Assembly: GCA_038757905.1 (NCBI GenBank)
Contig: JBCDGG010000004.1
Span: 1 to 64,000 of the forward strand
Reading direction: 5' to 3'
Length of the DNA stretch: 64,000 nt
DNA from: HLUCCA09 sp038757905
Lineage (GTDB): Bacteria; Pseudomonadota; Alphaproteobacteria; Rhodobacterales; Rhodobacteraceae
Positions 25,867 through 34,579 of this stretch are shown here, piece by piece. Position numbers and translations under genes: made by a program. Numbering within the stretch: the stretch's first letter is position 1; every line of letters starts with the position of its first letter. Below the pieces are notes generated by a model. The model did no database searches. It had not been told where the DNA came from and was given only the letters and a program-made list of their open reading frames with translations.

Positions 25867-26888
25867 AACTGAGCACCCGCGACGCCCGCGCCTTCCTCGC
25901 CCGTCCGGATCCCGCCCGGTCCGGCGCGCTTCTCTATGGCGCCGATGCGATGCGCGTGGCGCTCAAACGCAAGGACATGCTAGCGGCACTGCTCGGCCCG
26001 TCGGCCGAGGAGGAGATGCGGCTGGAACGCATCGACTCGGCGGAGGCGCGGCGCACCCCGTCGCTGGCAACCGACGCGCAGAAATCCGTCGGGTTCTTTG
26101 CCGGACAGCGGGCCGTCCTCGTGGAGGACGCAACCGACGGGAACACGCCCGGCTTCGCCACCGCGCTGGACGATTGGGCCCCGGGCGACGCGATGCTCGT
26201 CGCCACGGCCGGCGCCCTGCCGGCGCGCTCCAAACTGCGCAAGCTCTTCGAGGGTGCCTCCAACGCCGTGGCGATCGCGATCTACAACGACCCGCCCGGC
26301 CGCGACGAGATCGAAGCCGAACTGGCGCGCGCCCATCTCGCGCGCCCCGGGCCGGAGGCCATGGCCGACCTGGAGGCCCTGGCGCGGGCGCTGGATCCGG
26401 GCGACTTTCGCCAGACGGTCGAAAAGCTCGGCCTCTACAAACTGGGCGACGCGACGGACCTGACGAGCGCGGATATCGCGGCCTGCGCGCCCCTGACCAT
26501 TGACGCGGCGCTCGACGATGCGCTGGCTGCTGCGGCCACGGGCCGTCAGACCGAGATCGGCCCATTGATGCAGCGCCTCGAGGGGCAAGGGGTGACGCCT
26601 GTTGCGATGGTCATTGCAGCCTCCATGCATTTTCGGGCCTTGCACGCCGCGGCCTGCGATCCCAAGGGGCCGGCGGCCGCCCTCGCCCGTCGGCGTCCGC
26701 CGATCTTTGGGCCGCGGCGTGACGCGATGGCGGCCCAGGCGTCGCGCTGGGGCCGCGCGAAGCTGGAAACGGCGCTGACCATCCTGATGGATACCGATCT
26801 CGACCTGCGCTCGGCGGCGCAAACGGCGCCCCAGGCCGCGCTGGTCGAGCGCTTGTTCATTCGTCTGGCCATGCTGGCGCAGCGCTAG
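25863..26888 (+). CDS. holA: DNA polymerase III delta subunit
   Basis: A 341-residue clamp-loader subunit that opens the beta clamp. The N-terminal region (GALLYGADAMRVALKRKDM) and the middle AAA+-like fold lack the ATP-binding motifs, as usual for delta. The RSKLRKLFEGA helix and the C-terminal helical collar match HolA. The GTG start overlaps the lptE stop. It is the last gene of leuS-lptE-holA and is convergent with the membrane-protein gene at 26910. Confidence 0.9.
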   Translation: MKLSTRDARAFLARPDPARSGALLYGADAMRVALKRKDMLAALLGPSAEEEMRLERIDSAEARRTPSLATDAQKSVGFFAGQRAVLVEDATDGNTPGFATALDDWAPGDAMLVATAGALPARSKLRKLFEGASNAVAIAIYNDPPGRDEIEAELARAHLARPGPEAMADLEALARALDPGDFRQTVEKLGLYKLGDATDLTSADIAACAPLTIDAALDDALAAAATGRQTEIGPLMQRLEGQGVTPVAMVIAASMHFRALHAAACDPKGPAAALARRRPPIFGPRRDAMAAQASRWGRAKLETALTILMDTDLDLRSAAQTAPQAALVERLFIRLAMLAQR

Positions 26889-26909
26889 GGCCGCGTACTC
26901 CGACCGGGC

Positions 26910-27680
26910 CTAGGGTTTGGTGGACGCCGCCGATGGGGGGTCGTGCTCCGGCGGGGCCCCTCCATCGCGCGCGGGGCGCTCCGCCGTCGCGGCCATTGCC
27001 AGGAGGCGGGCATGGGCGGTCACGGCTGCGGCTTCGAACGCGATATCCCGGAGATACTTGTTCTCTCTGAGATTGATCAGATGCAGCCGCTCTTCCGGGA
27101 AACCCTCGTCAAACAGCCCCTCCTCCAAAAGGGTTTGCTCCGCTGCGTCGAGGTCCAGCAAGAGCGGCTTGCTGCCGGGCGCGTCCCCCTCCTGCTGAAT
27201 CGACGCCAAGGTCAGAACCGGCACGCGGGCCAGGCCGGATTGCTCGACGATGAGATGCAGCCGCTCGGTCTTCAGGCCGCGGCCCGCTGCCAGCCGCGCG
27301 AGCGCCGCCTTGCCCCGTTGTTGAAGAATGTCCAACCCGCGCGCCGCCTCCGCTGCTTCGATCAACCGGTTGCGTTTGGCGGGTGTGGAAACGGAAAGAA
27401 CGGACGACTCGATCAGGACCACCAGCGCGAACATAAGAAGCGGGGCCTGGCTGATCGCGAGCGCCAGATCCGGGCGCACCAGCATCGCAATCGGAAACGG
27501 GGAGAGGGCGAGACAATACCGGAACGGCGCCTGATCGAAGAGAATGCGCCAGAACACGCCCGATGTGGGGCCGCCGCGCGGCACCACGCGAAAGCCGCGG
27601 CCCAGCATCTGCGCCCCGACGCGGCGCAGATTGAGGCGTTTGACATTGCGGATTGTGCAGGGCGTGACGATGAAGAGCAT
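26910..27680 (-). CDS. Membrane protein of unknown function
   Basis: A 256-residue protein with two central membrane segments (CLALSPFPIAMLVRP and LAISQAPLLMFALVVLIES), a basic N-terminus and a long cytoplasmic-looking C-terminal helical region of about 150 residues ending Pro/Ala-rich (GGAPPEHDPPSAASTKP). I do not recognise the family. The start is ATG 27680, without a good site: ATG at residue 25 is an alternative. It is transcribed toward holA and lies just beyond the flagellar cluster on the same strand, but no flagellar motif is visible in it. Confidence 0.6.
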   Translation of the reverse strand: MLFIVTPCTIRNVKRLNLRRVGAQMLGRGFRVVPRGGPTSGVFWRILFDQAPFRYCLALSPFPIAMLVRPDLALAISQAPLLMFALVVLIESSVLSVSTPAKRNRLIEAAEAARGLDILQQRGKAALARLAAGRGLKTERLHLIVEQSGLARVPVLTLASIQQEGDAPGSKPLLLDLDAAEQTLLEEGLFDEGFPEERLHLINLRENKYLRDIAFEAAAVTAHARLLAMAATAERPARDGGAPPEHDPPSAASTKP

Positions 27681-27756
27681 GGTGCGGAACTAGACTCACC
27701 CGGCCGGGCGTCGAGGATGGCACCGGGCGGCGCAACGGTCGGCGCGCCTTTCCAGG

Positions 27757-28560
27757 CTACCGCGCGGTTTGGGTCAGCAATGTGAGTGCCGCACTCGCGG
27801 AGCTAAGCGCGGCCGAGGGCGACGCCTCGATCTGGGCACGGGCGAGGAACGAGCGCAGCAGCTCGTCTTGCGCTTCGGGCTCGGCCAGTTGTGTCAGGTC
27901 GGACGATCCCAGCGCGCTGGCGGCGCGGTCTTTGAAGTCTTCGAGCTGACGGTCGATATCCAGTGCGCCAAAGGATCGCGGGAAGCCTAGCGCTGTCTCG
28001 AACACCTGGCGCAACGGCGGATTGCCCATGATCGTCAGCCACTTGGCATCGTTCGAGATGGTGCTCGATGCGATCCCGTCGAACTCTCGTTCGAAGGTGA
28101 GCGCCAGGCGCAGGGTCTGATCGGTCTCGCCAACGCCGATCTCGAACTGCCGTTCCAGAAAGGCGTCCGAGATCCCCTGCCCGAACCCCTCCAGACCGGT
28201 GTTCGGCAGCACGCCGTTGCCGAACCCGAACGCTTCGGAGAGCTGCCGGTACCGGGTGTCCGTCAGCCGGTTGGCGAGCGCTTCGCTGCTGCCTGTGCCC
28301 TCTTCAAGCACCTTTTGGATGAAGAACCGGTTGCCGATATCCTCGTCGAGGCCGAAAGCGCCGAGCGCAACTGTCAACAATCGCCTGTCTGACACCAGTT
28401 CTTCAGCCGACCCGATATCCGCGATCCTCTCCTGGAAGTAATCCACATCGCGCTGGCGCACCGGCGCGGCATCGAAAGCCGCGCGCTGGGTCTCGGCCGT
28501 GCGCTGGAGGAACTGCCAACCGGCAAACCCGCCGAAGGGGACGACCGGCTGAAAGGTCAT
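27757..28560 (-). CDS. DUF1217 flagellar protein
   Basis: A 267-residue protein with the DUF1217 signature: QRDVDYFQERIADIGSAEELVSDRRLLTVALGAFGLDEDI, then KVLEEGTGSSEALANRL. Such genes follow flaF-flbT in Rhodobacterales and are required for swimming in some species: the exact role is unclear, possibly in filament or export control. ATG 28560 overlaps the flbT stop by four bases. It is the last gene of the fliC-flaF-flbT set here. Confidence 0.85.
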   Translation of the reverse strand: MTFQPVVPFGGFAGWQFLQRTAETQRAAFDAAPVRQRDVDYFQERIADIGSAEELVSDRRLLTVALGAFGLDEDIGNRFFIQKVLEEGTGSSEALANRLTDTRYRQLSEAFGFGNGVLPNTGLEGFGQGISDAFLERQFEIGVGETDQTLRLALTFEREFDGIASSTISNDAKWLTIMGNPPLRQVFETALGFPRSFGALDIDRQLEDFKDRAASALGSSDLTQLAEPEAQDELLRSFLARAQIEASPSAALSSASAALTLLTQTAR

Positions 28561-28973
28561 TGCGCGCGTCCGGACGGACTTGCCGCCAGCAACCGCTCCT
28601 CTCGCGGCAGCAGCATCCGCAGGGATTTCAGAGCCTGATAATCCTGGCCCTCCGCAACGGCACGCGTGGCCAGATCGAGCTGGGCCCGGCTGTCGGCATC
28701 GAGAAAGACCTGGCTCAGTTGCTCGATCCCACGCAGGAGTTGCAGCTTTGCCTCCTCCCGGTCCACATCGCCGGACAGAACGAGTTGTGCGACGTAGCAG
28801 ACGCGGCGCACCGGCGTGTTCACCTCCTCCGGATGAATGGCGTCCTTCAAACGCAGGATGTTGGCCCCGGGGGTCAGAATGGCAATGCGGGTGCGCCGGT
28901 CCCCGTTTTCGATCACGGCCCCATTGACGAGAACGCGCTCCTTCGGACCGAGCTTCAGGACAAGGCCGCTCAT
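28557..28973 (-). CDS. flbT: Flagellin mRNA regulator FlbT
   Basis: A 138-residue FlbT protein. In Caulobacter it binds the fliC mRNA leader and limits flagellin translation until the hook is complete. The N-terminus (MSGLVLKLGPKERVLVNGAVIENGDRR) and the segment NILRLKDAIHPEEVNTPVRRVCY match the family, and the length is normal. The start overlaps the flaF stop by four bases (ATGA). It lies 0.4 kb downstream of the flagellin gene it should regulate. Confidence 0.95.
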   Translation of the reverse strand: MSGLVLKLGPKERVLVNGAVIENGDRRTRIAILTPGANILRLKDAIHPEEVNTPVRRVCYVAQLVLSGDVDREEAKLQLLRGIEQLSQVFLDADSRAQLDLATRAVAEGQDYQALKSLRMLLPREERLLAASPSGRAQ

Positions 28974-29356
28974 GCCGCCGCCCTCTCGCCGACGAGGCCG
29001 CGCATGATCGAGGCATTCACCTCGATCAACGGGCCGACGCCAGCTTGCCGCGCGATCACCTTTGCGGAGTGGTCGAAAGTGAACTCGGCCAAAAAGATCA
29101 GCCGCGCCCGCAGATCGCGCGGAAGCCCGTTGCCGTCTCCCGCCACGTCCGTGGCGATGATTGTCCAGAGCTGACGATTGTCGTGCACGGCCCGAACCAG
29201 GTCCGGAAAGCCCGCAGCGCCGCTTTCGGCGGCGGCTTTCAACCGTCGGGTAATGCGTAAGAACACGGCGTATTCTGTACCGCGTTCGGTTCTCACGGGG
29301 GCAGATTGAATGCCGTAGGCGGCCTGGGCCATTTTGGCCGGAGCGTAAGCGTTCAC
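28970..29356 (-). CDS. flaF: Flagellar biosynthesis regulator FlaF
   Basis: A 128-residue FlaF protein, the positive partner of FlbT that promotes flagellin secretion and filament assembly. Motifs: AAYGIQSAPVRTERGTEYAVFLRITRRL, NRQLWTIIATDVAGDGNGLP, LRARLIFLAEFTFDHSAKV. The GTG at 29356 has GGAAGG upstream. It begins 29 bases after the fliC stop, so it is probably read from the fliC promoter. Confidence 0.93.
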   Translation of the reverse strand: MNAYAPAKMAQAAYGIQSAPVRTERGTEYAVFLRITRRLKAAAESGAAGFPDLVRAVHDNRQLWTIIATDVAGDGNGLPRDLRARLIFLAEFTFDHSAKVIARQAGVGPLIEVNASIMRGLVGERAAA

Positions 29357-29385
29357 AAGAGATCCTTCCGGACTTGCTATCTGTT

Positions 29386-31329
29386 TCACAGAGGAGGAGG
29401 CGCGGGCGCGGCAATTCGCCCCCCCGAGTGTCCGTACCGGAAGAGCGAAAAGGTAGGCTGCGGCGCCGGGTTGGCGCTCGACAGAGACAGCACACCCAGC
29501 TGCTGCAGCACCTGAAGGGCCTGCAGCCGGGCGGAGGCCGCCTCCATATCGGTGTCGACAAGCGCGCCGATGCCGGCCTTGAAGCTGTCGATGAGCGACG
29601 ACATGAAGTCGGATTGCAGTTCGACGCGACGCTCTGAGGCGCCGAAATCGGCCTGCGCCCGGTTCACCGTTCCGATCAGCGACTCGATGTTTGATAGGGC
29701 GGCGCGTGCGCCTTCGTCTGTGGTCACATCGATCTGGCTCAGGCCGAACAGATCGCCCGTGCCCTCGCCGCCGGTGTTGTCTGCGCCCGTGACCGTCCGG
29801 CCGAGGGAGCTGTTGATCACCAGCGCTGCCGACTCGGTCGCCGAGTTCGTGGACTCGTTGACCGTGACCTGTACATCGCTCGGGCCGGATGCGGAAATCA
29901 CGGATTGCAGGCCGTATGCGACATCGTTCACCGTCTCGTTGATACCGGCGATGTACTCGTAATCGGTTCCGTCGATGCTGACCCGAAAGCTGTCGCCCTC
30001 GTTCACCGTACCGCCTGCGATCACATACTCCGCCCCGGCGGCGGTTGCCGCACCGAGTTCGGTGTTGCTGCCCGTCGCGGTGATGGTGCCGGCAGTGACG
30101 TTTACACCGGAGAGATCCAGTGCGAATGTGTCGATGGCGGACGTGGTGTTGTTGGTGAACTCGACGGTATCGCCGTTGTTGACGATGGTCACACCCTCGA
30201 TCTGATCTTCGGCCGCCAGCGCGTTATAGGCGGTGGCCACCGCCTCGGCGAGGGTCGCCTCGGAGTTGATCGTCGCCGGCGTGCTGCCCAGCTCGAAGGT
30301 GACGGATTCAGATCCGACCGTCAGCGTCACCTCGTCGGTGGCGTTGGCCGCGATCGTCGCGCCGCCCGCGATGGTGATCGATTCGGTTACGGCATCCGCG
30401 GTCGTTCGTGCGCTGGTGGCGGCGAAGGACGTCGGTTCACCGGTCACGGCGCCGTTCGTCAGATCGGCCTCGTTGGTGCCGAAGCTCAGCAGGTTCGTGC
30501 CGGTATAGGTGATCTCGACGGTCGAGTCGGCCGAGCCGCCGCCACCGGTTGCCACAGCGGACAGGCCCTCGATCGACGCGGAGTTGATCGCCGCGGCAAT
30601 GCCCGCCGCCGCGTCATCGTCCGTCTGGTTGCCGCCGGATTCGTTGACGTAGCTGATCTCGGTATCGCCAAAGGTGAAGGTCAGCGTATCTTCCGTGGCC
30701 GTCAGGAATGCAGCCTGGTTCGTCAGCGTCAGCGTGGTCGACTGGCTGGTCACGGCGTCGGGATCGGAGCTGGAGATCGTCGTCGTTGAGATGGGTCCAA
30801 CCGATCCGTAGGTTCCTGCGTTCTCGGTGAAATCCCGTCCGTTGACCGTGATGAAGGCAGCCGTGGTGCCGCCGTCGGCGCTCCGGTCGAGAGAGGCGAG
30901 CACGTCGACGTTTTCGCCGCCATTCGACAGCAGGTTCAGGCCGTTGAACTGGGCGCCGCCGACGATGCCTCGGATCTGGTCAGACAGCTGGTCGATCTCG
31001 TTCTGGATCGTCGACCGGTCCACGTTGCCTTCGTTGGCAGCAACGATCTTACCCTTGATCTCCGTCAGAAGGTCGCCGACCTGATTGGACGCGTTGGATG
31101 CCACTGCGATCGTCGAGGAGCCGAGCGACAGAGATTCGGAGATCGCGGTGAACCCGGCCACGTCGCTTTCCATGATCTTCGAGATTGCGAAGATCGCGGC
31201 GTTGTCCTTGGCCGTGGCGACCCGCTTGCCGGTCGAGATCATGTCTTGGGTTTTACCAAGATCGGCGTTGATGCCGCGCAGCGTTTGCAGCGCGGTCATC
31301 GCGCTGGTGTTCGTGAGGATACTGGACAT
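29386..31329 (-). CDS. fliC: Flagellin, with large variable domain and abnormal C-terminus
   Basis: A 647-residue filament subunit, longer than most flagellins. Conserved N-terminal D0/D1 (MSSILTNTSAMTALQTLRGINADL, QDMISTGKRVATAKDNAAIFAIS) and C-terminal D1 flank a large Ser/Thr-rich D2/D3 insert of about 300 residues with alternating strand-like patches. The end reads LSSANPAPQPTFSLFR and then continues 16 residues (YGHSGGRIAAPAPPPL). Flagellins usually stop close after SLFR. Codon TAC after Arg could derive from a lost TAA/TAG. ATG 31329 has an AAGGGA site. It heads the fliC-flaF-flbT-DUF1217 set. Confidence 0.9.
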   Translation of the reverse strand: MSSILTNTSAMTALQTLRGINADLGKTQDMISTGKRVATAKDNAAIFAISKIMESDVAGFTAISESLSLGSSTIAVASNASNQVGDLLTEIKGKIVAANEGNVDRSTIQNEIDQLSDQIRGIVGGAQFNGLNLLSNGGENVDVLASLDRSADGGTTAAFITVNGRDFTENAGTYGSVGPISTTTISSSDPDAVTSQSTTLTLTNQAAFLTATEDTLTFTFGDTEISYVNESGGNQTDDDAAAGIAAAINSASIEGLSAVATGGGGSADSTVEITYTGTNLLSFGTNEADLTNGAVTGEPTSFAATSARTTADAVTESITIAGGATIAANATDEVTLTVGSESVTFELGSTPATINSEATLAEAVATAYNALAAEDQIEGVTIVNNGDTVEFTNNTTSAIDTFALDLSGVNVTAGTITATGSNTELGAATAAGAEYVIAGGTVNEGDSFRVSIDGTDYEYIAGINETVNDVAYGLQSVISASGPSDVQVTVNESTNSATESAALVINSSLGRTVTGADNTGGEGTGDLFGLSQIDVTTDEGARAALSNIESLIGTVNRAQADFGASERRVELQSDFMSSLIDSFKAGIGALVDTDMEAASARLQALQVLQQLGVLSLSSANPAPQPTFSLFRYGHSGGRIAAPAPPPL

Positions 31330-31667
31330 AGTTGGTCCCTTCTGTTGCGGCTCGTTTCGTGCCGCGATCCTGAAATGCCGGCCTTTGCCGGCGCTCACGA
31401 GACATTCTGATCTCTACGAATGGCGTTCCCGCCGGACGTGCCACCCCCTCTCGGATGCCGGGCCACCGTGGCGAGAGAAGCTTGACGCGGCCTTAATCGG
31501 AGGCGTTGCATTCCCTTGGATTTGAGGAAAATCGGCAAGCCTGTGTGTGGAGAACACCGTAACCGACAGACGGCCCCAAAAGTGCGCGGGCGCGGATGCT
31601 CTTGAAGCACCGCGCCCGCGGAAACAGCCCCCCACTGGGCGCTGCGACGTCGATAGGAGGTTATCGC
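31330..31667. other. 338-base promoter/leader region of fliC and end of a flagellar gene
   Basis: No gene is seen. The left part should hold the fliC promoter and the untranslated leader to which FlbT could bind. The hairpin at 31585-31620 (listed separately) terminates the minus-strand gene to its right. I saw no clear sigma-28 or sigma-54 box. Confidence 0.4.
31585..31620 (-). terminator. Terminator of the FlgN-like gene
   Basis: Reading right to left, CGCGGGCGCGG (31620-31610) pairs perfectly over 11 bases with CCGCGCCCGCG (31595-31585). An inner AGCA/TGCT step extends the stem with a bulge. Beyond it the minus strand reads CACTTTT. This is a strong stem with a short T-run, 48 bases after the stop at 31668. 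Confidence 0.8.
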
Positions 31668-32015
31668 TCAGGCGCGCCGCGGCGCCTTTCGCGGATTGGC
31701 GGAGAAAGACCGACGCTTGCCGCTCCGGTCATAGGTATCGAGGTGTCCGGCAACGCGCGTGCGCTCGCGAAACCGGTCGATGGCCGCCCGCACGCCACTC
31801 TGGGCTGCCTCGCACAGGGCGGCGTTTGCCTTCGCAAGCGCCCGGAGCGCGTCGATCTCGGGGGCGGTCGCGACGATGCCGGTGGCACCGATCTCGGCCG
31901 CCAGCTTCTCCTTCTGGGCCGTCAGCTCCTCGATTCGGCCGAACTGGCCAGCGCGCAGGGCCGCGCGCTCTTCCTCCAGATTGGCGCGAAGCCGCGCGAG
32001 CAGATCAGCCTGCAT
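31668..32015 (-). CDS. FlgN-like flagellar chaperone (tentative)
   Basis: A 115-residue, almost entirely helical protein (LLARLRANLEEERAALRAGQFGRIEELTAQKEKLAAEI) like FlgN/FliT-type export chaperones for hook-associated proteins. No catalytic motif is present, and the C-terminus is basic. The assignment rests on length, coiled-coil character and position between fliC and the cheL/flgJ-like gene. Its start overlaps the end of the neighbour at 32005 by 11 bases, indicating an operon. Confidence 0.6.
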   Translation of the reverse strand: MQADLLARLRANLEEERAALRAGQFGRIEELTAQKEKLAAEIGATGIVATAPEIDALRALAKANAALCEAAQSGVRAAIDRFRERTRVAGHLDTYDRSGKRRSFSANPRKAPRRA

Positions 32016-32316
32016 TGTTGCTCTCCCTCAAGGCGGACACGATGAACTCCCGCAGCCCAATGCCGCCTGCCTGGGCCATTTCACGCGCTTGCGCTTCGCG
32101 CAGGAACGTCACGAACTGCTCTTCCCCGGCGCCACCACCGAAGCCCTCCGGCGCATCGCCCACACCAGTGTGCTTCAGCATTTCGGCCAAGAAGGCAGCT
32201 TCGAAATCGCGCGCGACCTTGTCCAATGCCGCCTCGGACCAGCGGCCGTCATCCCGAACGGCCGGCAGTTCCGGCGCGGACTTCGCGGTGGTTAGTGTCG
32301 GCAGGGCAACGTCCAC
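32005..32316 (-). CDS. Rod-binding protein (FlgJ N-terminal / CheL family)
   Basis: A 103-residue protein with the rod-binding FlgJ/CheL motif: KVARDFEAAFLAEMLKHTGVGDAPEGFGGGAGEEQFVTFLREAQAREMAQAGGIGLREFIV, split here by description (residues about 33-93). It lacks the muramidase domain of enteric FlgJ, as is usual in alphaproteobacteria, and likely caps or chaperones the flagellar rod. It is first in a two-gene minus-strand unit with the FlgN-like gene and is divergent from fliK. Confidence 0.85.
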   Translation of the reverse strand: MDVALPTLTTAKSAPELPAVRDDGRWSEAALDKVARDFEAAFLAEMLKHTGVGDAPEGFGGGAGEEQFVTFLREAQAREMAQAGGIGLREFIVSALRESNNAG

Positions 32317-32429
32317 GTCAGGTTCCTCTCATTTTTCGCGGCTTTCGCAGTATCTCTCACAGAACGGTAAACATCTGGTAATCCGTGGCATGCAAAGACC
32401 GGCACCGTAGACAGCAGAAGGCTGAACCG
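32317..32429. promoter_or_regulatory. Divergent flagellar promoter region with a CtrA-like site
   Basis: GTAA (32367-32370), seven bases, and GTAA (32378-32381) match the CtrA half-site spacing TTAA-N7-TTAA with G for the first T in both. Lying between divergent flagellar genes, it is a candidate CtrA target. Only sequence resemblance supports this. Confidence 0.35.
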
Positions 32430-34571
32430 ATGCAGGTACCCGCAATCTTCGACACGGTGCGCCCCCTTCCCTCGGCGAACGGAACCGGCGGCCCACCGGC
32501 CGATGACGGCGACGGGACGGCGCAAGTCACGTTTCGGGAGCTGGTGCAGGACCGTGGCGATCGAAGCACCCGGAACGAGGGGGCGAAGGTCTCTTCGAGT
32601 GACGGTGCGCCTGGCACAATGGCGGAGGCACAGAATGGCCCGGACGTGCGTGCCAACGCCGACACAGGGGGCGACGCGCCAGGCATCCCCTCTGCCGCCC
32701 CAATACCGGACGCAACGGAACTAGGCGCAACCGCGCTCGTCCCTTCGGCCGACACCCCGGCGCAAATGCCGATCGACAGCACACAAGTGCCGAACGCGGC
32801 GCGCCTTGACACCACAGACGCTATGTCCGCCGATGGAGCCCCAAGAACCTTTGAGAGGGAGGGCGCCGGTTTGCCCGTCCCCGGCCCAGCAGAGGCGCCG
32901 CACCCGAAGGAGACCCCAGTCGGGAACGCCCAAGCGGCAAGTCCAGTCCCGCCTGGTCGCAGCCCCTTGGAGAGTCTGGCAGCGGCTGCATCCACTCCCA
33001 CCTCCGCCCCACGCCCTGAGTCGGCTCGAGCTGCAAACAGCCCGCCTTCCAACAAGGACGGGACCGGTTCGGCGGCACCGCGGGACATTGCGAAACCGGC
33101 AGCGCAAACGCTCGTTGATGGGACGCGCGCGCCCCTTTCCGACCAATGGCCCGCCCAGTCCGAAACGGGCACCGCATCTGAGGTCAAAAGCTCCACGCCA
33201 CCGCTTGCCGTACCCGAGCGTGCCGTGACGCCACTCGGCAAGACCGATCCCAGTATGACTTCCTCTTCCGGTCCGAACGGCGCGCCAAGTCCTGCTCCGA
33301 CGACTGCCCCTGGGCAGATCGAAGTCTTGGCCTCCAGTGGTGCTCCGTCGCGCGGCGCGGATGCCGCTGGCGGTACGTCCGGCACTGCTCCGAACGGCCC
33401 CGCCCTGCAAGAGACGGCGCTGCGTCAAGGGATGGCCGTGGGGGCCACAGATGCAAACACCCGAGGTCGCGAGACCGCAACAGCGGCCCCCAATGGGGGG
33501 GCTACCGGTCCCGGTCAGGAGACCCGGAACGCCCCCGTTCCGATCCTCGGCGCCCAATCAGAGGACATGACCCGCGCCCGGACCGATCAAGCGGATAAGG
33601 TGGGTGACACACGGAGCGACATACGGGGGCAGGCGCCAGAGCCCAGGCCGCTCGGCAATCCTATGGCCCAACAGACAGGCCCGCTTCAGTCTCCCCGAGC
33701 CGCAGAGCCCGCCGCTACGACGCCGGGCCCGCCGGCGCCGCCCCCGAGTCCGCCCGCGAGCGGTACGACCGCGCCGCAAGACCCGATCCCCATACAGCCT
33801 TCTGTTCCCACATCCGTTGACACAACGCGCACGGCAGGCGCTGAACTCGCAGTCGCCGCCGTGATCGCGCGATCACGCCACGTGGAGCCTGGAAACGCCA
33901 AGCCGCCTCCACCGCCGCCGAGCGTCGCGCGCGCCGGGCCAGCCGTCGTCTTCGGCACTGGTGCGCTAGTGCCCCTCAGTACAGGCATGAAGTCCCCCGA
34001 GGGTTCGGGAATCGCCTTGCCAACCTACCTGACGGCGCCCTACGCGGACGCAGCGTTGATAGCGGGCCCGGAAGCGGCGGCTCCGAACGATGCAAAGGCT
34101 AACCCGTCGCCCCTTGCACCGACTGACACAGGCCCACGCCCACCAGCGGCTGCCCATGCTGCCCAGCAGATCGCGGAGAGCATCCGCAACGCCTCCCACC
34201 CGCCGCCGCTGCCCGGTAGCCTCGATGTCGCGCTGCATCCCGAGGAACTGGGACGCGTCCGGCTGGTGTTCACACCGACAGAAGCGGGCCTGAGCATCTC
34301 GGTGCAGGCCGAACGCGGCGAAACGCTCGACATGTTGCGCCGCCACATCGAGCTCCTGGAACAGGACCTGCGCGAGCACGGATTCTCCAACCCGTCCTTC
34401 GACTTCTCGGGCGGCAGCCACGGAGACCGCGCCACACAGGACGGGCCTCAGACAGGGCTCTCTCAGGGCGCGACCAACACCGCAGTCGGAGGGGGGCCAA
34501 GCGCGGCGCCCAGTCCCTTACCTGCCCACCCGGATCTGACCGGCGGAGCCGGTCTGGACCTTCGCCTATAG
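32430..34571 (+). CDS. fliK: Flagellar hook-length control protein (FliK-like)
   Basis: A 713-residue protein. The first ~550 residues are low-complexity, Ala/Pro/Thr/Gly-rich and probably disordered (a molecular ruler in other FliK proteins). The C-terminal domain has the Flg_hook core: PGSLDVALHPEELGRVRLVFTPTEAGLSISVQAERGETLDMLRRHIELLEQDL in parts (residues about 595-650). It would measure the hook and switch export specificity at FlhB. ATG 32430 is preceded by AGAAGG. flgD follows eight bases later. Confidence 0.85.
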   Translation: MQVPAIFDTVRPLPSANGTGGPPADDGDGTAQVTFRELVQDRGDRSTRNEGAKVSSSDGAPGTMAEAQNGPDVRANADTGGDAPGIPSAAPIPDATELGATALVPSADTPAQMPIDSTQVPNAARLDTTDAMSADGAPRTFEREGAGLPVPGPAEAPHPKETPVGNAQAASPVPPGRSPLESLAAAASTPTSAPRPESARAANSPPSNKDGTGSAAPRDIAKPAAQTLVDGTRAPLSDQWPAQSETGTASEVKSSTPPLAVPERAVTPLGKTDPSMTSSSGPNGAPSPAPTTAPGQIEVLASSGAPSRGADAAGGTSGTAPNGPALQETALRQGMAVGATDANTRGRETATAAPNGGATGPGQETRNAPVPILGAQSEDMTRARTDQADKVGDTRSDIRGQAPEPRPLGNPMAQQTGPLQSPRAAEPAATTPGPPAPPPSPPASGTTAPQDPIPIQPSVPTSVDTTRTAGAELAVAAVIARSRHVEPGNAKPPPPPPSVARAGPAVVFGTGALVPLSTGMKSPEGSGIALPTYLTAPYADAALIAGPEAAAPNDAKANPSPLAPTDTGPRPPAAAHAAQQIAESIRNASHPPPLPGSLDVALHPEELGRVRLVFTPTEAGLSISVQAERGETLDMLRRHIELLEQDLREHGFSNPSFDFSGGSHGDRATQDGPQTGLSQGATNTAVGGGPSAAPSPLPAHPDLTGGAGLDLRL

Positions 34572-34579
34572 GAGCGCCC

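Noticed and set aside
31330..31560. A sigma-28 or sigma-54 promoter for fliC.
   Set aside because: A TGGCAC stretch on the minus strand lacks the partner -12 element at the right spacing, so no promoter was called.
640..32000. Many long open frames antisense to, or overlapping, real genes.
   Set aside because: In this GC-rich DNA the alternative frames are Arg/Pro/Ala-rich without motifs, while one frame at each place carries clear family sequence.
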